Part shown: one piece after another, positions 35,301 through 45,272 of the stretch | Position numbering within the stretch: position 1 is the first letter of the stretch | Layout of the letters: every line of letters begins with the position of its first letter | The notes under the pieces: model-generated | What the model saw: only the letters and a program-made list of their open reading frames with translations | What the model was told of the DNA's origin: nothing | Database searches by the model: none | Translations under genes and position numbers: made by a program | From: an uncultured Acidimicrobiaceae bacterium | GTDB lineage: Bacteria; Actinomycetota; Acidimicrobiia; Acidimicrobiales; SZUA-35 | Direction: 5' to 3' | Assembly: GCA_947259095.1 (NCBI GenBank) | Contig: CAMYLA010000007.1 | Location: 25,601 to 89,600 of the forward strand | Length of the DNA stretch: 64,000 bases

Positions 35301-36875
35301 ATGTCGGAATCGAATCGTCAGACCAGTACCTCGGCCTTCGGGGTCGGGCGGCGGGAGGGTCACGATTCGTCTGCGTTCTACGATCGGTTCTCACCTCCGG
35401 TTCTGTCGAACGATCAGACGGTCAACCGCCCCGATGAGCTGCTGGCCGAGCTCGGTCCCGGTCGCACCTTCGTAGGCTCGATCGAGCGGCTCCGGGTGCT
35501 GCCCGAGAACAGCGTCGCCCTGGTGGTCACGTCACCGCCGTACTTCGTCGGCAAGGAGTACGAGCTGGCGGTCACGGGGGAAACCGGGGCCGAGGATCGT
35601 CTCCCCGAAACCTATTTCGACTATCTGGACATGCTGCGGGGGGTGTTCGCCGAGTGCCGTCGGGTGCTGGAACCGGGCGGCCGGATCGCGGTCAACGTTG
35701 CCAATCTCGGGCGCAAGCCATACCGGAGCCTCAGCGCCGACGTGATCTCCATCCTCCAGGACGATCTTGGCCTGTTGCTGCGGGGCGAGGTGATCTGGGA
35801 GAAGGCTGCGGTCTCGTCCGGATCCTGCGCCTGGGGGTCGTTCGCCAAGGCATCCAACCCGGTCCTGCGGGACATGACCGAGCGGGTGATCATCGCATCC
35901 AAGGGCCGGTTCTCCCGGGCACTCACGATCAAGCAGCGCCGGGATCGGGGTCTGCCTCACGAGTCTTCACTGGCCAACGACGAATTCGTCGACGTCACCA
36001 GGGATGTCTGGCGCATCGATGCCGAATCGGCAACCAGGATCGGTCATCCTGCGCCGTTCCCGGTCGAGCTGCCCCGCCGCCTGATAGACCTCTACACCTA
36101 TGAGGGCGACCTCGTGGTCGACCCGTTCGTCGGCTCCGGCACCTCCATGGTGGCCGCGGCCCGCGCCGGGCGGATCGGCGTCGGCTTCGACATCGACCCG
36201 GACTACATCGAGTTGGCGGATCGGAGGTTGGCGGCCGAGCTCGATCGCATCGCCGCCTTCGAGCACGCCACCCAGGCGCTCGACCACGCGCCGCTCCCGA
36301 TGCAGGGTGAGGTCCTGGCCGGTCTGTCGGTCGAGGATCGCCAGGAGCACTTCCAGGGCCGGGCCGTGGCCGAGGCCAAGAAGGTCCAGCACATCGCCCG
36401 GCGGCTGCTGGAGGATGCCGGCTTCACCTCGATCGACGATCGGGCCAAGCACCGATCGGGTGTGGTGGAGTTCACCTTCAGGATCGGCGGCGGTCCCGGC
36501 GGCGGTCCCGGCGATGGCGATGGCGGGTGGGGCGCCTGGGTCGACGTGTCCGGCGGTTTCACCACCAATCGCCCGGGGCTGCAGCGGATCGATGCGGTAT
36601 GGCGGCTGCTCGGCCGGTTGCATGTCCTGTCGGCCATGGCCGACGGGTCGGGCGAGAGCCCGGAGACGGTCCTGGTGCTCACACCCAGTCTGCCGAAACG
36701 TGGTTCGCCGGCGGACAAGGCCCTCCGGGCCGGTGGGCCGGGGGTCATCTTCGATGCGATCGAGCTCTACGATCCGGCCGGCCTGGCCCGTCTCCGCTGC
36801 TATGCGGCCGCCGCCCGGCCGGTACCCCAGCCCGGTTTCTGGACGCCGGAGGAAGTGGCGTCGGCCGCTGATTGA
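35301..36875 (+). CDS. Site-specific DNA methyltransferase (N4-cytosine/N6-adenine) with C-terminal extension
   Basis: VVTSPPYFVGKEY catalytic motif and DPFVGSGTSMVAAARAGRIGVGFDIDPDYIELA SAM motif; ~180-aa C-terminal region. Confidence 0.85.
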   Translation: MSESNRQTSTSAFGVGRREGHDSSAFYDRFSPPVLSNDQTVNRPDELLAELGPGRTFVGSIERLRVLPENSVALVVTSPPYFVGKEYELAVTGETGAEDRLPETYFDYLDMLRGVFAECRRVLEPGGRIAVNVANLGRKPYRSLSADVISILQDDLGLLLRGEVIWEKAAVSSGSCAWGSFAKASNPVLRDMTERVIIASKGRFSRALTIKQRRDRGLPHESSLANDEFVDVTRDVWRIDAESATRIGHPAPFPVELPRRLIDLYTYEGDLVVDPFVGSGTSMVAAARAGRIGVGFDIDPDYIELADRRLAAELDRIAAFEHATQALDHAPLPMQGEVLAGLSVEDRQEHFQGRAVAEAKKVQHIARRLLEDAGFTSIDDRAKHRSGVVEFTFRIGGGPGGGPGDGDGGWGAWVDVSGGFTTNRPGLQRIDAVWRLLGRLHVLSAMADGSGESPETVLVLTPSLPKRGSPADKALRAGGPGVIFDAIELYDPAGLARLRCYAAAARPVPQPGFWTPEEVASAAD

Positions 36876-36926
36876 ACACGCTTGGCCATGTCCGAAGCCG
36901 GGAGTGGAGGGCACTAGGTTTCCGAC

Positions 36927-37583
36927 ATGCGCCTTCGCCAATCGCTGATCTTCGTCCTGCTGTTCCTCTCGTTGATCGCCGCTTGTGGGAGTCTGGACGA
37001 GGATTCGGCCGATGCCGGCGGCGACGGCGGCTCCACCGAGCTCCCCGCCTCGGCCGACGACGACGACGAGCCGTCGGCCGCCGGCACCACCGGGTCCAGT
37101 GTGTCCACCGGCGTCGATGCCTCGGTGGCCTCCACCGTCCCCGCCGCCGACCGCACGTCCGTGGCCCAGGGTTCGACCGAGCCGAAGGCCACCGAGCAGT
37201 CCTCGACCACCGACACCGTCGGCGCCGTGCTGGAGCCGGGCCCCACCGGCAGCTTCCGCAGCCCGTCAGGCAACATCCTGTGCCTGATGCAGGAAGACCT
37301 CACCTCGTGCTGGATCGGCGAGAAGCAGTGGTCGATCGACCAGCCGCCCGACCCCGCCTGTGCCGACGCCGATTGGGGTGATGCCATCGACCTGTCGTCG
37401 GCCGAGGTGTGGTGGCCCTGTTACACCGACTTCATCTACGACCCGGGGGCCGACGTCCTCGACTACGGCGATGCCATGGTGGTGTCCGGGTTCCGCTGCG
37501 ACTCTGCCCGGGCCGGGGTCACCTGTCTCAACCAGACCGGTCAGGGGTTTCGGTTGGCCAAGTCCGAGGTTGTCGTCTTCTAG
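36927..37583 (+). CDS. Putative lipoprotein of unknown function
   Basis: MRLRQSLIFVLLFLSLIAACGS lipobox; S/T-rich linker; four Cys in the C-terminal part. ATG 6 nt after TAGGTT. Confidence 0.65.
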   Translation: MRLRQSLIFVLLFLSLIAACGSLDEDSADAGGDGGSTELPASADDDDEPSAAGTTGSSVSTGVDASVASTVPAADRTSVAQGSTEPKATEQSSTTDTVGAVLEPGPTGSFRSPSGNILCLMQEDLTSCWIGEKQWSIDQPPDPACADADWGDAIDLSSAEVWWPCYTDFIYDPGADVLDYGDAMVVSGFRCDSARAGVTCLNQTGQGFRLAKSEVVVF

Positions 37584-37626
37584 TGTCTCGGGCTTGGCAA
37601 CGGTGCTGATCGTCCGATGGTAGGGG

Positions 37627-38535
37627 GTGACCCGTCTCCGGCATCTGGCCCCGTTGGCCCTGCCGCTCATCATGGCGGCGTCGGCCTGCGCCGCCGCAGG
37701 GGCCCCGACCCCGGACGGGTCCGACGCTGCTGAAACCACCGTGGCGTCGATCGTCGAGGTCGCCGCTACCACCGGGGTCCCGACCATGCGACCCACCTCG
37801 GCCGAGAAGCTGGGGATCGTCCTCGATCCCGAAGGCAGGCCATACGACGTCGAGGAGGGCCCGGACGGCACCGTCGAGTGGCGGCTGCTGACCCGGTTGC
37901 GAATCGATCGAGGCCAGCTGGAGATCGTCGCCGGCGAGTTGCTGTACCGGTCGCCGCCGCCCGACATCGCCGACACCGAGTCGGTCAGGCTGGCCACCGA
38001 CTCGGAGCTGGAGTTGCGTCTGATTTGGCATCGACCGGGGCTCGAGGCCGGCCGGGAGGAAGCGGCATCGGTGGCGCCGGCGGCAACGGCCGAGTCGATC
38101 CTCGGGGTCCACCTGGCCGTACCCGGCTCCCGGGTTGCCCGATGGGGACGGTTCGAGCCGGCCTACACCACCACCGAAGGCCTCGGGGCGGTCACCAGCC
38201 GGGCGGTTCTGGCGTCGGCGGCCGGCAACGACGACGCCCTGGTCGAGGAAAAACCGGTCCCGGACCGGCCGTTCGTGCTCGCCGATCTGGACGACCGGCC
38301 AGGCAACGATCTGTTCCTGTTCTCCAGCGGCGACGACGAGGGCCCGGTCGTGGCGGCCGAGGGGTTCGATGCCGCCGAAAAATTGGTGGCCGTGATGCTC
38401 TGGCATCCACGCTACCCATGGCGTCTGGCGGTCCGGACCGGGTCCCCACCCCCGGACGTGGTCGAGCGTGAGCAGCAGCTGCTCGACTGCATCGAAGGCC
38501 GCAGGCTGATCGACCGGTGGGGCCGCTGCACCTGA
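37627..38535 (+). CDS. Putative lipoprotein of unknown function
   Basis: LAPLALPLIMAASACAAAG signal/lipobox; no family recognised. Confidence 0.6.
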   Translation: MTRLRHLAPLALPLIMAASACAAAGAPTPDGSDAAETTVASIVEVAATTGVPTMRPTSAEKLGIVLDPEGRPYDVEEGPDGTVEWRLLTRLRIDRGQLEIVAGELLYRSPPPDIADTESVRLATDSELELRLIWHRPGLEAGREEAASVAPAATAESILGVHLAVPGSRVARWGRFEPAYTTTEGLGAVTSRAVLASAAGNDDALVEEKPVPDRPFVLADLDDRPGNDLFLFSSGDDEGPVVAAEGFDAAEKLVAVMLWHPRYPWRLAVRTGSPPPDVVEREQQLLDCIEGRRLIDRWGRCT

Positions 38536-38597
38536 GGCCGCCGGCGGCTCGTGGCCGGATTGTGATCGAAGCGACGAGCCCGCGAGACTGGACCGCC

Positions 38598-39395
38598 ATG
38601 GCCTGGCCGATCACCGAATTCCCGCTCGTCTGCGATCTGACCGGTCTCGAGCACGTCGTCTCGGTCGGACTGCCGGTGCGTCACCGCTCGCTGGAAGAGA
38701 TGCCGCTGCTGGTCTGTCTCGACGGGCCGTGGATGTTCGGCACCACCCTCGATGCCACCAGGATCATGTCGATGTCGGGCGAGGCACCCGAGGCCGCGGT
38801 GGTGGGCCTGTCGTTCGCCGACACGTCGATGGGGGAGTACCTCCGGCAGCGGGCCCGGTGGTACACGCCGTCGCCCTGGGTGCCGCCGACCATCACCGGG
38901 GTCAAGGGTGTCACCGCCGAGGAGTGCGGCCGGGCCGCCGAGCTGCAACGGTTCATCGCCGACCAGCTGTTGCCGTTGGTCGTCGCCGACCATCTCGACG
39001 GCGTCGAGGTTTCGCAGCGGTGGCTGATCGGTCACAGCTTCGGCGCCCTGTTCGGTCTCCGAGCGCTGCTCACCGAGCCCTCGCTGTTCGACAAGTGGTT
39101 GCTGGCCAGCCCGTCGATCTGGTGGGACGATCGCTCGGTGCTGGAGTTCGAGGCCGACCATGCGGCGTCGAACGACGACCTGGCGGCCACGGTCTTCACC
39201 TGTTACGGCGAAGCCGAACGCCAGCCCGAGGAGGGCACCGACTTCCGTATGGGCGACAACGTCGAGGAACTGGTGGTCACCTTACGAGGCCGCAAGTACC
39301 CCGGCTTGGCCCTCAGCCACCAGGTGTTGTTGGGCGATGGCCATGCGTCGTCGATCGGCCCGGCCATCAGCAAGGGACTTCGAGCCCTGCTGTAG
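38598..39395 (+). CDS. Alpha/beta hydrolase esterase (IroE/Fes-like fold)
   Basis: GHSFGALFGLRAL nucleophile elbow, SPSIWWDD. Confidence 0.8.
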   Translation: MAWPITEFPLVCDLTGLEHVVSVGLPVRHRSLEEMPLLVCLDGPWMFGTTLDATRIMSMSGEAPEAAVVGLSFADTSMGEYLRQRARWYTPSPWVPPTITGVKGVTAEECGRAAELQRFIADQLLPLVVADHLDGVEVSQRWLIGHSFGALFGLRALLTEPSLFDKWLLASPSIWWDDRSVLEFEADHAASNDDLAATVFTCYGEAERQPEEGTDFRMGDNVEELVVTLRGRKYPGLALSHQVLLGDGHASSIGPAISKGLRALL

Positions 39396-39423
39396 CGACA
39401 GGACAAACCCCTCCGGTTCGGTC

Positions 39424-40815
39424 CTAGGCGGGACCGAAGCCCTCGGGCAGAAATCGTCTGGCCTCGGGAGGGCCCCAGGTCCCGGCCCGATACAGCGGCA
39501 GCTCCGCGGCCGGGCCGTGCAGCAACGGATCGATGATCCGCCACGCCTCCTCGACCCCGTCCTGGCGGGTGAAGAGCCGCTTCTCGCCGATCAGGGCATC
39601 GGCCAGGAGCCGCTGGTAGGCGTTCTCGGTGCTCTGGCCGTGCTGCTCGTTGTCCTCAACGCTCATGTCGATCGCTCGGCTGACCATTTCGTTGCCCGGC
39701 ACTTTGGCCTGCATGGTCAGGGTGATGCTGTCGTCCGGTTTCATCCTGAACCGCAACCGCGACGGCTCGGGTGGATGGACCTCGTCGCTGAACAGCATGC
39801 GGGGCGGCTGCTGGAACTCCACCACCGCCTCGGTCACCGTCTCGGCCAGCGATTTGCCGGCCCGGATGTAGAACGGCACCCCAGACCAGCGCCACGAGTC
39901 GACCTCGATCTTCATGGCAACGAAGGTCTCGGTGTTTGAGTCCTGGTCGACTCCCGGCTCCTTTCGGTAGCCCTCAACCTGGCCCCGGACCACGTTGGCC
40001 GGCTCCACCGGTCGCATGGCCCGGAAGACCTTGACCTTCTCGTCGACGAAGGCGTCCTCGTCCCGGCTGGCCGGTGGCTCCATGGTCAGCAGCGCCACCA
40101 GTTGCAGCAGGTGATTCTGCACCACGTCCCGTATCGTGCCGACCTCGTCGTAGAACCGACCCCGGCCTTCCAGCCCGAACGATTCGGCCATGGTGATGGT
40201 CACCGAGGCGATGTGATTCCGGTTCCAGACCGACTCGAGCAGGCTGTTGGCGAAGCGGAACACCAGCAGGTTCTGCACCGGCTCCTTGCCGAGGAAGTGG
40301 TCGATCCGGTAGATCTGAGGCTCGTCGAGGAACTCGTGCAGGGTGGCGTTGAGCTCCTTGGCCGATGCCAGGTCCCGGCCGAACGGCTTTTCCACCACCA
40401 CCCGGCTGTGCTCTGCCAGGCCGACCTCGGCCATGCCTCGCACCACGTCGTCGAACAGCACCGGCGGGATGGCCAGAAAGGCCACCGGGGTCTTTGCGTC
40501 CTGGGTCAGCTTCCCAAGTCGGACCCAGGTCTCCGGATCGTCGTACTCACCTGCCACGTAGCGGAGTCGCTTGCACAGCCGATGCAGGGCCTCGACGTCG
40601 GTGTCGGCGCCGAAGTACTCGGTCACCGCCAGCTTGGTCCGCTCGACGAAGTCCTTGTCGTCCCAGTCGCTGTTGGCGACACCGATGACCGGCATCTCGA
40701 GTCGGCCCTCGGTGGTCAGTTCGTAGAGGGCCGGCAGCAGCTTCTTGCGTGACAGATCGCCGGAGGCGCCGAACAGGATGAAGGCGTCGCCGGCAGGGGC
40801 GATGGGACCCGACAT
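39424..40815 (-). CDS. zwf: Glucose-6-phosphate dehydrogenase
   Basis: FGASGDLSRKKLLPALYEL, YRIDHFLGKEPVQNLLVFRFAN, RDEDAFVDEKVKVFRAM. Confidence 0.95.
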   Translation of the reverse strand: MSGPIAPAGDAFILFGASGDLSRKKLLPALYELTTEGRLEMPVIGVANSDWDDKDFVERTKLAVTEYFGADTDVEALHRLCKRLRYVAGEYDDPETWVRLGKLTQDAKTPVAFLAIPPVLFDDVVRGMAEVGLAEHSRVVVEKPFGRDLASAKELNATLHEFLDEPQIYRIDHFLGKEPVQNLLVFRFANSLLESVWNRNHIASVTITMAESFGLEGRGRFYDEVGTIRDVVQNHLLQLVALLTMEPPASRDEDAFVDEKVKVFRAMRPVEPANVVRGQVEGYRKEPGVDQDSNTETFVAMKIEVDSWRWSGVPFYIRAGKSLAETVTEAVVEFQQPPRMLFSDEVHPPEPSRLRFRMKPDDSITLTMQAKVPGNEMVSRAIDMSVEDNEQHGQSTENAYQRLLADALIGEKRLFTRQDGVEEAWRIIDPLLHGPAAELPLYRAGTWGPPEARRFLPEGFGPA

Positions 40816-41861
40816 CAGCGCCGCTCCTCGTCGTCCCGGGCACCGTCACCGGCCCCTGGTTCGCCGTGGCCACCGAACTCGCGGCGCATGGCCGAGAGCA
40901 CCTTGTTGGCGAACTGGTCATTGCCGCGGCTGGCGAATCGTGCGAACAGCGCCGCGGTGATCGTGCTGGCCGGCACGCCGAGCTCGACTGCGGCCTGGGC
41001 GGTCCAACGACCTTCACCGGAATCGGAGACCCGGCCGGCGAGGTCCGCCAGCGTCGGGTCGGCGGCGAGGGCATTGGCGGTGAGGTCGATCAGCCACGAA
41101 CTGATCACCGAGCCCCGGCGCCACACCTCGGCCACCGCTGCGGTGTCGAAGTCGTAGCGGTAGTACTGCGGATGCCGAAGTGGCGAGGTCTCGGCGTCGG
41201 CCTGGCACCGCTCGGTCCCGGCGTCGGCCGCGTCGAGCATGGCCAGCCCTTCGGCGACCGCGGCCATCATGCCGTACTCGATACCGTTGTGGACCATCTT
41301 GACAAAGTGGCCGGCCCCGTTCGGACCGCAGTGCAGCCAGCCTTGCTCGCCGGGTCTCGGCGGTCCCTCGATGCCGGCGGTCCGTGGGGCGGACTCGATG
41401 CCGGGGGCGATGGTCTCGAAGATCGGTGTGAGGCGCTCGATGACCGCGTCCTCACCGCCGATCATCAGCGAGAAACCACGTTCCAGGCCGAAGACCCCAC
41501 CGGAGGTGCCGATGTCGACGAAGTGCAGACCCCGTTCGGCCAGCTCGGACGCCTTGTCGACGTCGTCCTGCCACATCGAGTTGCCGCCGTCGATGATGAT
41601 GTCACCGGGCTCGAAGTGCTCGGCCAGGCGATCGATCGTGTCGCCGGTGAAGGCGGCCGGCACCATGACCCAGGCCACCCGAGGGGTGTCGAGGGCGGCG
41701 GCGAACTCGGCGATGGAGTGGGCGCCGATCGCCCCCTCGGCAGCGATCTTGTCCACCGCTTCGGTGTCGAGGTCATAGACCACCGCCTCGTGGCCGCCCA
41801 ACATGAGGCGCCGCACGAGGTTGGCCCCCATCCGTCCGATACCGACCATGCCGATCTGCAT
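40815..41861 (-). CDS. gnd: 6-phosphogluconate dehydrogenase (decarboxylating, short form)
   Basis: MQIGMVGIGRMGANLVRRLMLGGHEAVVYD, DGGNSMWQDD, GPNGAGHFVKMVHNGIEYGMMAA; TGATG coupling with zwf. Confidence 0.92.
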   Translation of the reverse strand: MQIGMVGIGRMGANLVRRLMLGGHEAVVYDLDTEAVDKIAAEGAIGAHSIAEFAAALDTPRVAWVMVPAAFTGDTIDRLAEHFEPGDIIIDGGNSMWQDDVDKASELAERGLHFVDIGTSGGVFGLERGFSLMIGGEDAVIERLTPIFETIAPGIESAPRTAGIEGPPRPGEQGWLHCGPNGAGHFVKMVHNGIEYGMMAAVAEGLAMLDAADAGTERCQADAETSPLRHPQYYRYDFDTAAVAEVWRRGSVISSWLIDLTANALAADPTLADLAGRVSDSGEGRWTAQAAVELGVPASTITAALFARFASRGNDQFANKVLSAMRREFGGHGEPGAGDGARDDEERR

Positions 41862-41984
41862 GGAGCCCCTATCGGCCGGCCCCATGGCCACTTGAGATAC
41901 GTGCCCGGCCGCCTGTTGGTGGGCCGGAGCGGTTTCATGTTGTTGCGACAATCGGTGATGTGACCCGACAAGTGCCGGCTGAGC

Positions 41985-43910
41985 TCAGGCCGGTTCGGTG
42001 ATGAACTCGTCGAGATCGGCGGCCTGGGTCATCTCGAAGAAGTCGACGTTTCGGTATGGCGAGTTGACCACGATCCGACCCCGGTCGTTCCGGTAGTAGG
42101 TCGACATCCCGGGATGGGTCCAGACCATCTGCTCGTGGGCCCGGTCGACCCCGTCGTTGTAGGCCCGGTGGACATCCGGTCGAACCTCGACCGAACCGAT
42201 GCCCCCGTCGGCCATCTGGCGGATCACGCTCAGGATGTACCGCATCTGCATCTCGATGACGAAGATCAGGCTGCCACCGTGGCCCGGTTGGAGGTTCGGC
42301 CCGTACAGCACAAAGAAGTTGGGGAAGTCCGGCACCACCGTCCCAAGGTAGGCCTTGGCGTTGTCGTCCTCCCAGGCATCCCGCAGCGATTGCCCGGAGC
42401 GGCCGTATGCCTCGAAGGTGGTCAGGAACCGCAACACGTCGAAGCCGGTGGCGATGACCAGGACATCGGCCTCGTGGACAGACCCGTCCTCGGTGATCAC
42501 CCGATCGGCTTCGATCCCGGCGATCGGATCGTCGACCAGCTCGACCGCCGGATTGCGAAGCATCCGGTACCAGCCGTTGTCCATCAGCATGCGCTTGCCG
42601 AACGGCGGGTAGGTCGGCAGGACCTTGTCCAGCAGATCCTGTCGCTCCCCGAGCTCGTCGGTCACATAGCGGGTGAAGTAGGCCCGGTGGCCGTCATTGG
42701 TGGCGTTCAGCGACCGATCAGGGTGCTCCCAATCGGGGTCCTTCTGCAGCGCGCTGTGCATACGGTCGTTGAAGGTCCAGCCGAGGCGGACCCGATACCA
42801 GGCCTGGTAGATCGGCATCTCCCGCAGCAGGAACCGCAGCGGCTCCGGCACCTCCCGACGGAACTGCTCGAAGGGCGCGGCCCAGTGGTTCGAGCGCTGG
42901 AAGATGGTCAACGAGGCCACATCGTCTTGGATCTCGGGGGCGGTCTGCATACAACTGGCCCCGTTGCCGATGATGGCCACCCGCTTGTCGGAGAGATCGA
43001 GATCGTCTGGCCAGCGGCTGGTGTGGAACGACGGCCCGGCGAAATCGTCGAGCCCGTCGATGTCGGGTGAGACCGGCGGGTTGAAGATGCCGGTGCCGCT
43101 GATGAGCAGGTTGGCCTCGATGGTCTCGGTGTCGCCGTCCGGCCCGGTCACCGTGACCGACCAGGTCTTCGACCCTTCGTCGTAGCGGGTGGCGGAGACG
43201 GTGGTGTCGAACCGGATGTGGCGGCGCAGATCGAAGCGGTCGGCCACCGATTCCAGGTAGCCCCACAGCTCATCACGGAGGGCGAAGAACTTGGTCCAGT
43301 CGTGTTGGGCGAACGAGTAGGAGTAGAGGTGGTTCGGCGTGTCGACCCCGGCCCCCGGGTAGCGGTTCTCCAGCCAGACACCGCCAACGGTGTGATTGCG
43401 CTCGATCACGGTGAACGGCACCCCGGCCGCCTGGAGGTTGACCGCGGCGCAGATACCGGACACGCCGGCCCCGATCACCAGCACCGAGAAACCCGTCGGC
43501 ACGTCGATCGGTTCGACGTCCACCGGCCGGTGACCGAGCTGGGCCGAGGTGAAGGGGCCGTACTCCGCCGGCACCGGCTCGCCCATCGAGCAGCTCAACA
43601 TCTCCACCAGCAGGTCCGGCGACGGCTCGGGGATGGCCACCGGACGCCCGTTCCGCCAGCCCAGGATGGCCTCCAGCGCCGCCTCCCGGACCTCGGCCTG
43701 GGCCCTGTCGCTCAGGCCCCCGCTGTCGTTGTCGCCCATTCCCTGCTGCCGCTTCGGTCGGTATGGCTCCTCCAACCAGTGCATCTCACCGGTCAGCTGG
43801 ACCAGCACCATCAACAGGGTCGGGATGTTGGCCACCGCAACCGCCTCGGTGAAGAGCTGCTCGGCGTCGTCGGCCGAGGCGGTGGGGTTGGTCGTCGTGT
43901 TCACGGTCAC
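41985..43910 (-). CDS. Flavin-containing monooxygenase, Baeyer-Villiger type
   Basis: FSVLVIGAGVSGICAAVNLQAAG; BVMO fingerprint FAGPSFHTSRWP; IIGNGASCMQTAPEI. GTG 43910 7 nt after TAAGCT. Confidence 0.9.
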   Translation of the reverse strand: MTVNTTTNPTASADDAEQLFTEAVAVANIPTLLMVLVQLTGEMHWLEEPYRPKRQQGMGDNDSGGLSDRAQAEVREAALEAILGWRNGRPVAIPEPSPDLLVEMLSCSMGEPVPAEYGPFTSAQLGHRPVDVEPIDVPTGFSVLVIGAGVSGICAAVNLQAAGVPFTVIERNHTVGGVWLENRYPGAGVDTPNHLYSYSFAQHDWTKFFALRDELWGYLESVADRFDLRRHIRFDTTVSATRYDEGSKTWSVTVTGPDGDTETIEANLLISGTGIFNPPVSPDIDGLDDFAGPSFHTSRWPDDLDLSDKRVAIIGNGASCMQTAPEIQDDVASLTIFQRSNHWAAPFEQFRREVPEPLRFLLREMPIYQAWYRVRLGWTFNDRMHSALQKDPDWEHPDRSLNATNDGHRAYFTRYVTDELGERQDLLDKVLPTYPPFGKRMLMDNGWYRMLRNPAVELVDDPIAGIEADRVITEDGSVHEADVLVIATGFDVLRFLTTFEAYGRSGQSLRDAWEDDNAKAYLGTVVPDFPNFFVLYGPNLQPGHGGSLIFVIEMQMRYILSVIRQMADGGIGSVEVRPDVHRAYNDGVDRAHEQMVWTHPGMSTYYRNDRGRIVVNSPYRNVDFFEMTQAADLDEFITEPA

Positions 43911-43998
43911 GACATCGAGCTTAGGATCCCCGACGTTCCGGCTCCCAGTCGAGGTCGGGGCGTCGGCGCCCATTGGTCAGCCCTCGGTCAACCATTGG

Positions 43999-45249
43999 TC
44001 AGCCCTCGGTGCTGGCCTGCAACACCCCGGCGGCTCGAAGGTCGTCGATGGCCGCCCGGTCGCAGCCGAGCAGCTCCGACAGCACCTGGGTGTTGTGCTG
44101 ACCGAGGAACGGGGCCGGAGGTTCGACGCTCCGGCGGGGTATGGCCGAACCATGGATCGGGAAACCGGGGACCCGCATCGGGCCGTGGACCGGGTCGTCG
44201 AGTTCGGCCAGTACCCCCCGCTCCCAGAACCAGTCGTGGTGGTGGGCGTCGGCCGGGTCGATCACCGGTGCGGCCGGGACGCGGTGGGTTTCGAGGTGGC
44301 CGAGCAGCGCATCGTCGGAAGGGAAGGTCTGCATCCACCGCTCCAGCGCATCGACCAGCTCGTTGCGGTTGGCGGCCCGATCGGCTGCGGTGGTGAACCG
44401 CTCGTCGTCGGCCAGGCCGATCGCCGATGCGGCCTGGCACAGCCGCTGCCATTGTGGCTCGAGGACCTGCAGCACCAGCCACCCGTCGGGGCCCCGGTAG
44501 GTGCCGGCCGGCGGCACGGCCCCGAAATGGCGACCGGTCCGACGCAGCCTGGCCTTGCCCCCGGTGACGCTCGGCCCCTGGATCTGGAACGGATGCATGT
44601 TGAACACCGGCTCGACCAGCGAGATGTCGAGGAATTGGCCTTGACCGGTGGCCAGCCGGTGATACAACGCGCCGGCGATCGCCCCGAAGGCCATCATCCC
44701 GGCCGCCACATCGGCGATCGGGGCCCCGGCGGCCAGTGGGGCACCATCCGGTTCGCCTGCCAGCGCCACCGAGCCGGCGACGGCCTGGCCGATCAGGTCG
44801 TAGCCGGCCAGATGGGCCTTCGACCCGGTGCGACCGTAGGCCGAGATCGAGGCGTAGATCAGCTCGGGGTGGAGCCCCCGGAGCCGGTCCGGCCCCAGCC
44901 CCCGCCGCTCCAGGACACCGGCCCCGAAGTTCTCGACCAACACATCGCATTGCCCGGCCAGCTGCTCGACGAGCCGGTGGCCCTCGGGACGGCCGAGGTC
45001 GATGCAGATGCTGCGCTTGCCCCGATTCTGCTGCACGTAATAGGAGGAGCGGGCTCCCTCCACCACCGGGAGTCCCCGGGCCGCGTCGCCACCGGGGGCG
45101 GGCTCGACCTTGATCACATCGGCGCCCAAGCCGGCCAGCAACAGGGTGCAGGCCGGGCCGCTGAGGTACTGGGTGAGGTCGAGTACCCGCACCCCGGCCA
45201 GGTTCCCCGTTGTGGTCGACGAGGAGGGTTCGGCCTGGGTCGGATCCAT
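43999..45249 (-). CDS. CaiB/BaiF (family III) CoA-transferase
   Basis: VRVLDLTQYLSGPACTLLLAGLGADVIKVEPAPGGD, QNRGKRSICIDLGRPEG. Confidence 0.92.
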   Translation of the reverse strand: MDPTQAEPSSSTTTGNLAGVRVLDLTQYLSGPACTLLLAGLGADVIKVEPAPGGDAARGLPVVEGARSSYYVQQNRGKRSICIDLGRPEGHRLVEQLAGQCDVLVENFGAGVLERRGLGPDRLRGLHPELIYASISAYGRTGSKAHLAGYDLIGQAVAGSVALAGEPDGAPLAAGAPIADVAAGMMAFGAIAGALYHRLATGQGQFLDISLVEPVFNMHPFQIQGPSVTGGKARLRRTGRHFGAVPPAGTYRGPDGWLVLQVLEPQWQRLCQAASAIGLADDERFTTAADRAANRNELVDALERWMQTFPSDDALLGHLETHRVPAAPVIDPADAHHHDWFWERGVLAELDDPVHGPMRVPGFPIHGSAIPRRSVEPPAPFLGQHNTQVLSELLGCDRAAIDDLRAAGVLQASTEG

Positions 45250-45254
45250 GCCAA

Positions 45255-45264
45255 ACCCTATGCT
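45255..45264. promoter_or_regulatory. Overlapping divergent -10 boxes of a 23-bp intergenic region
   Basis: TATGCT (+, 45259-45264) and TAGGGT (-, 45255-45260) between start codons at 45249 (-) and 45273 (+). Confidence 0.5.
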
Positions 45265-45272
45265 CTTGACCC

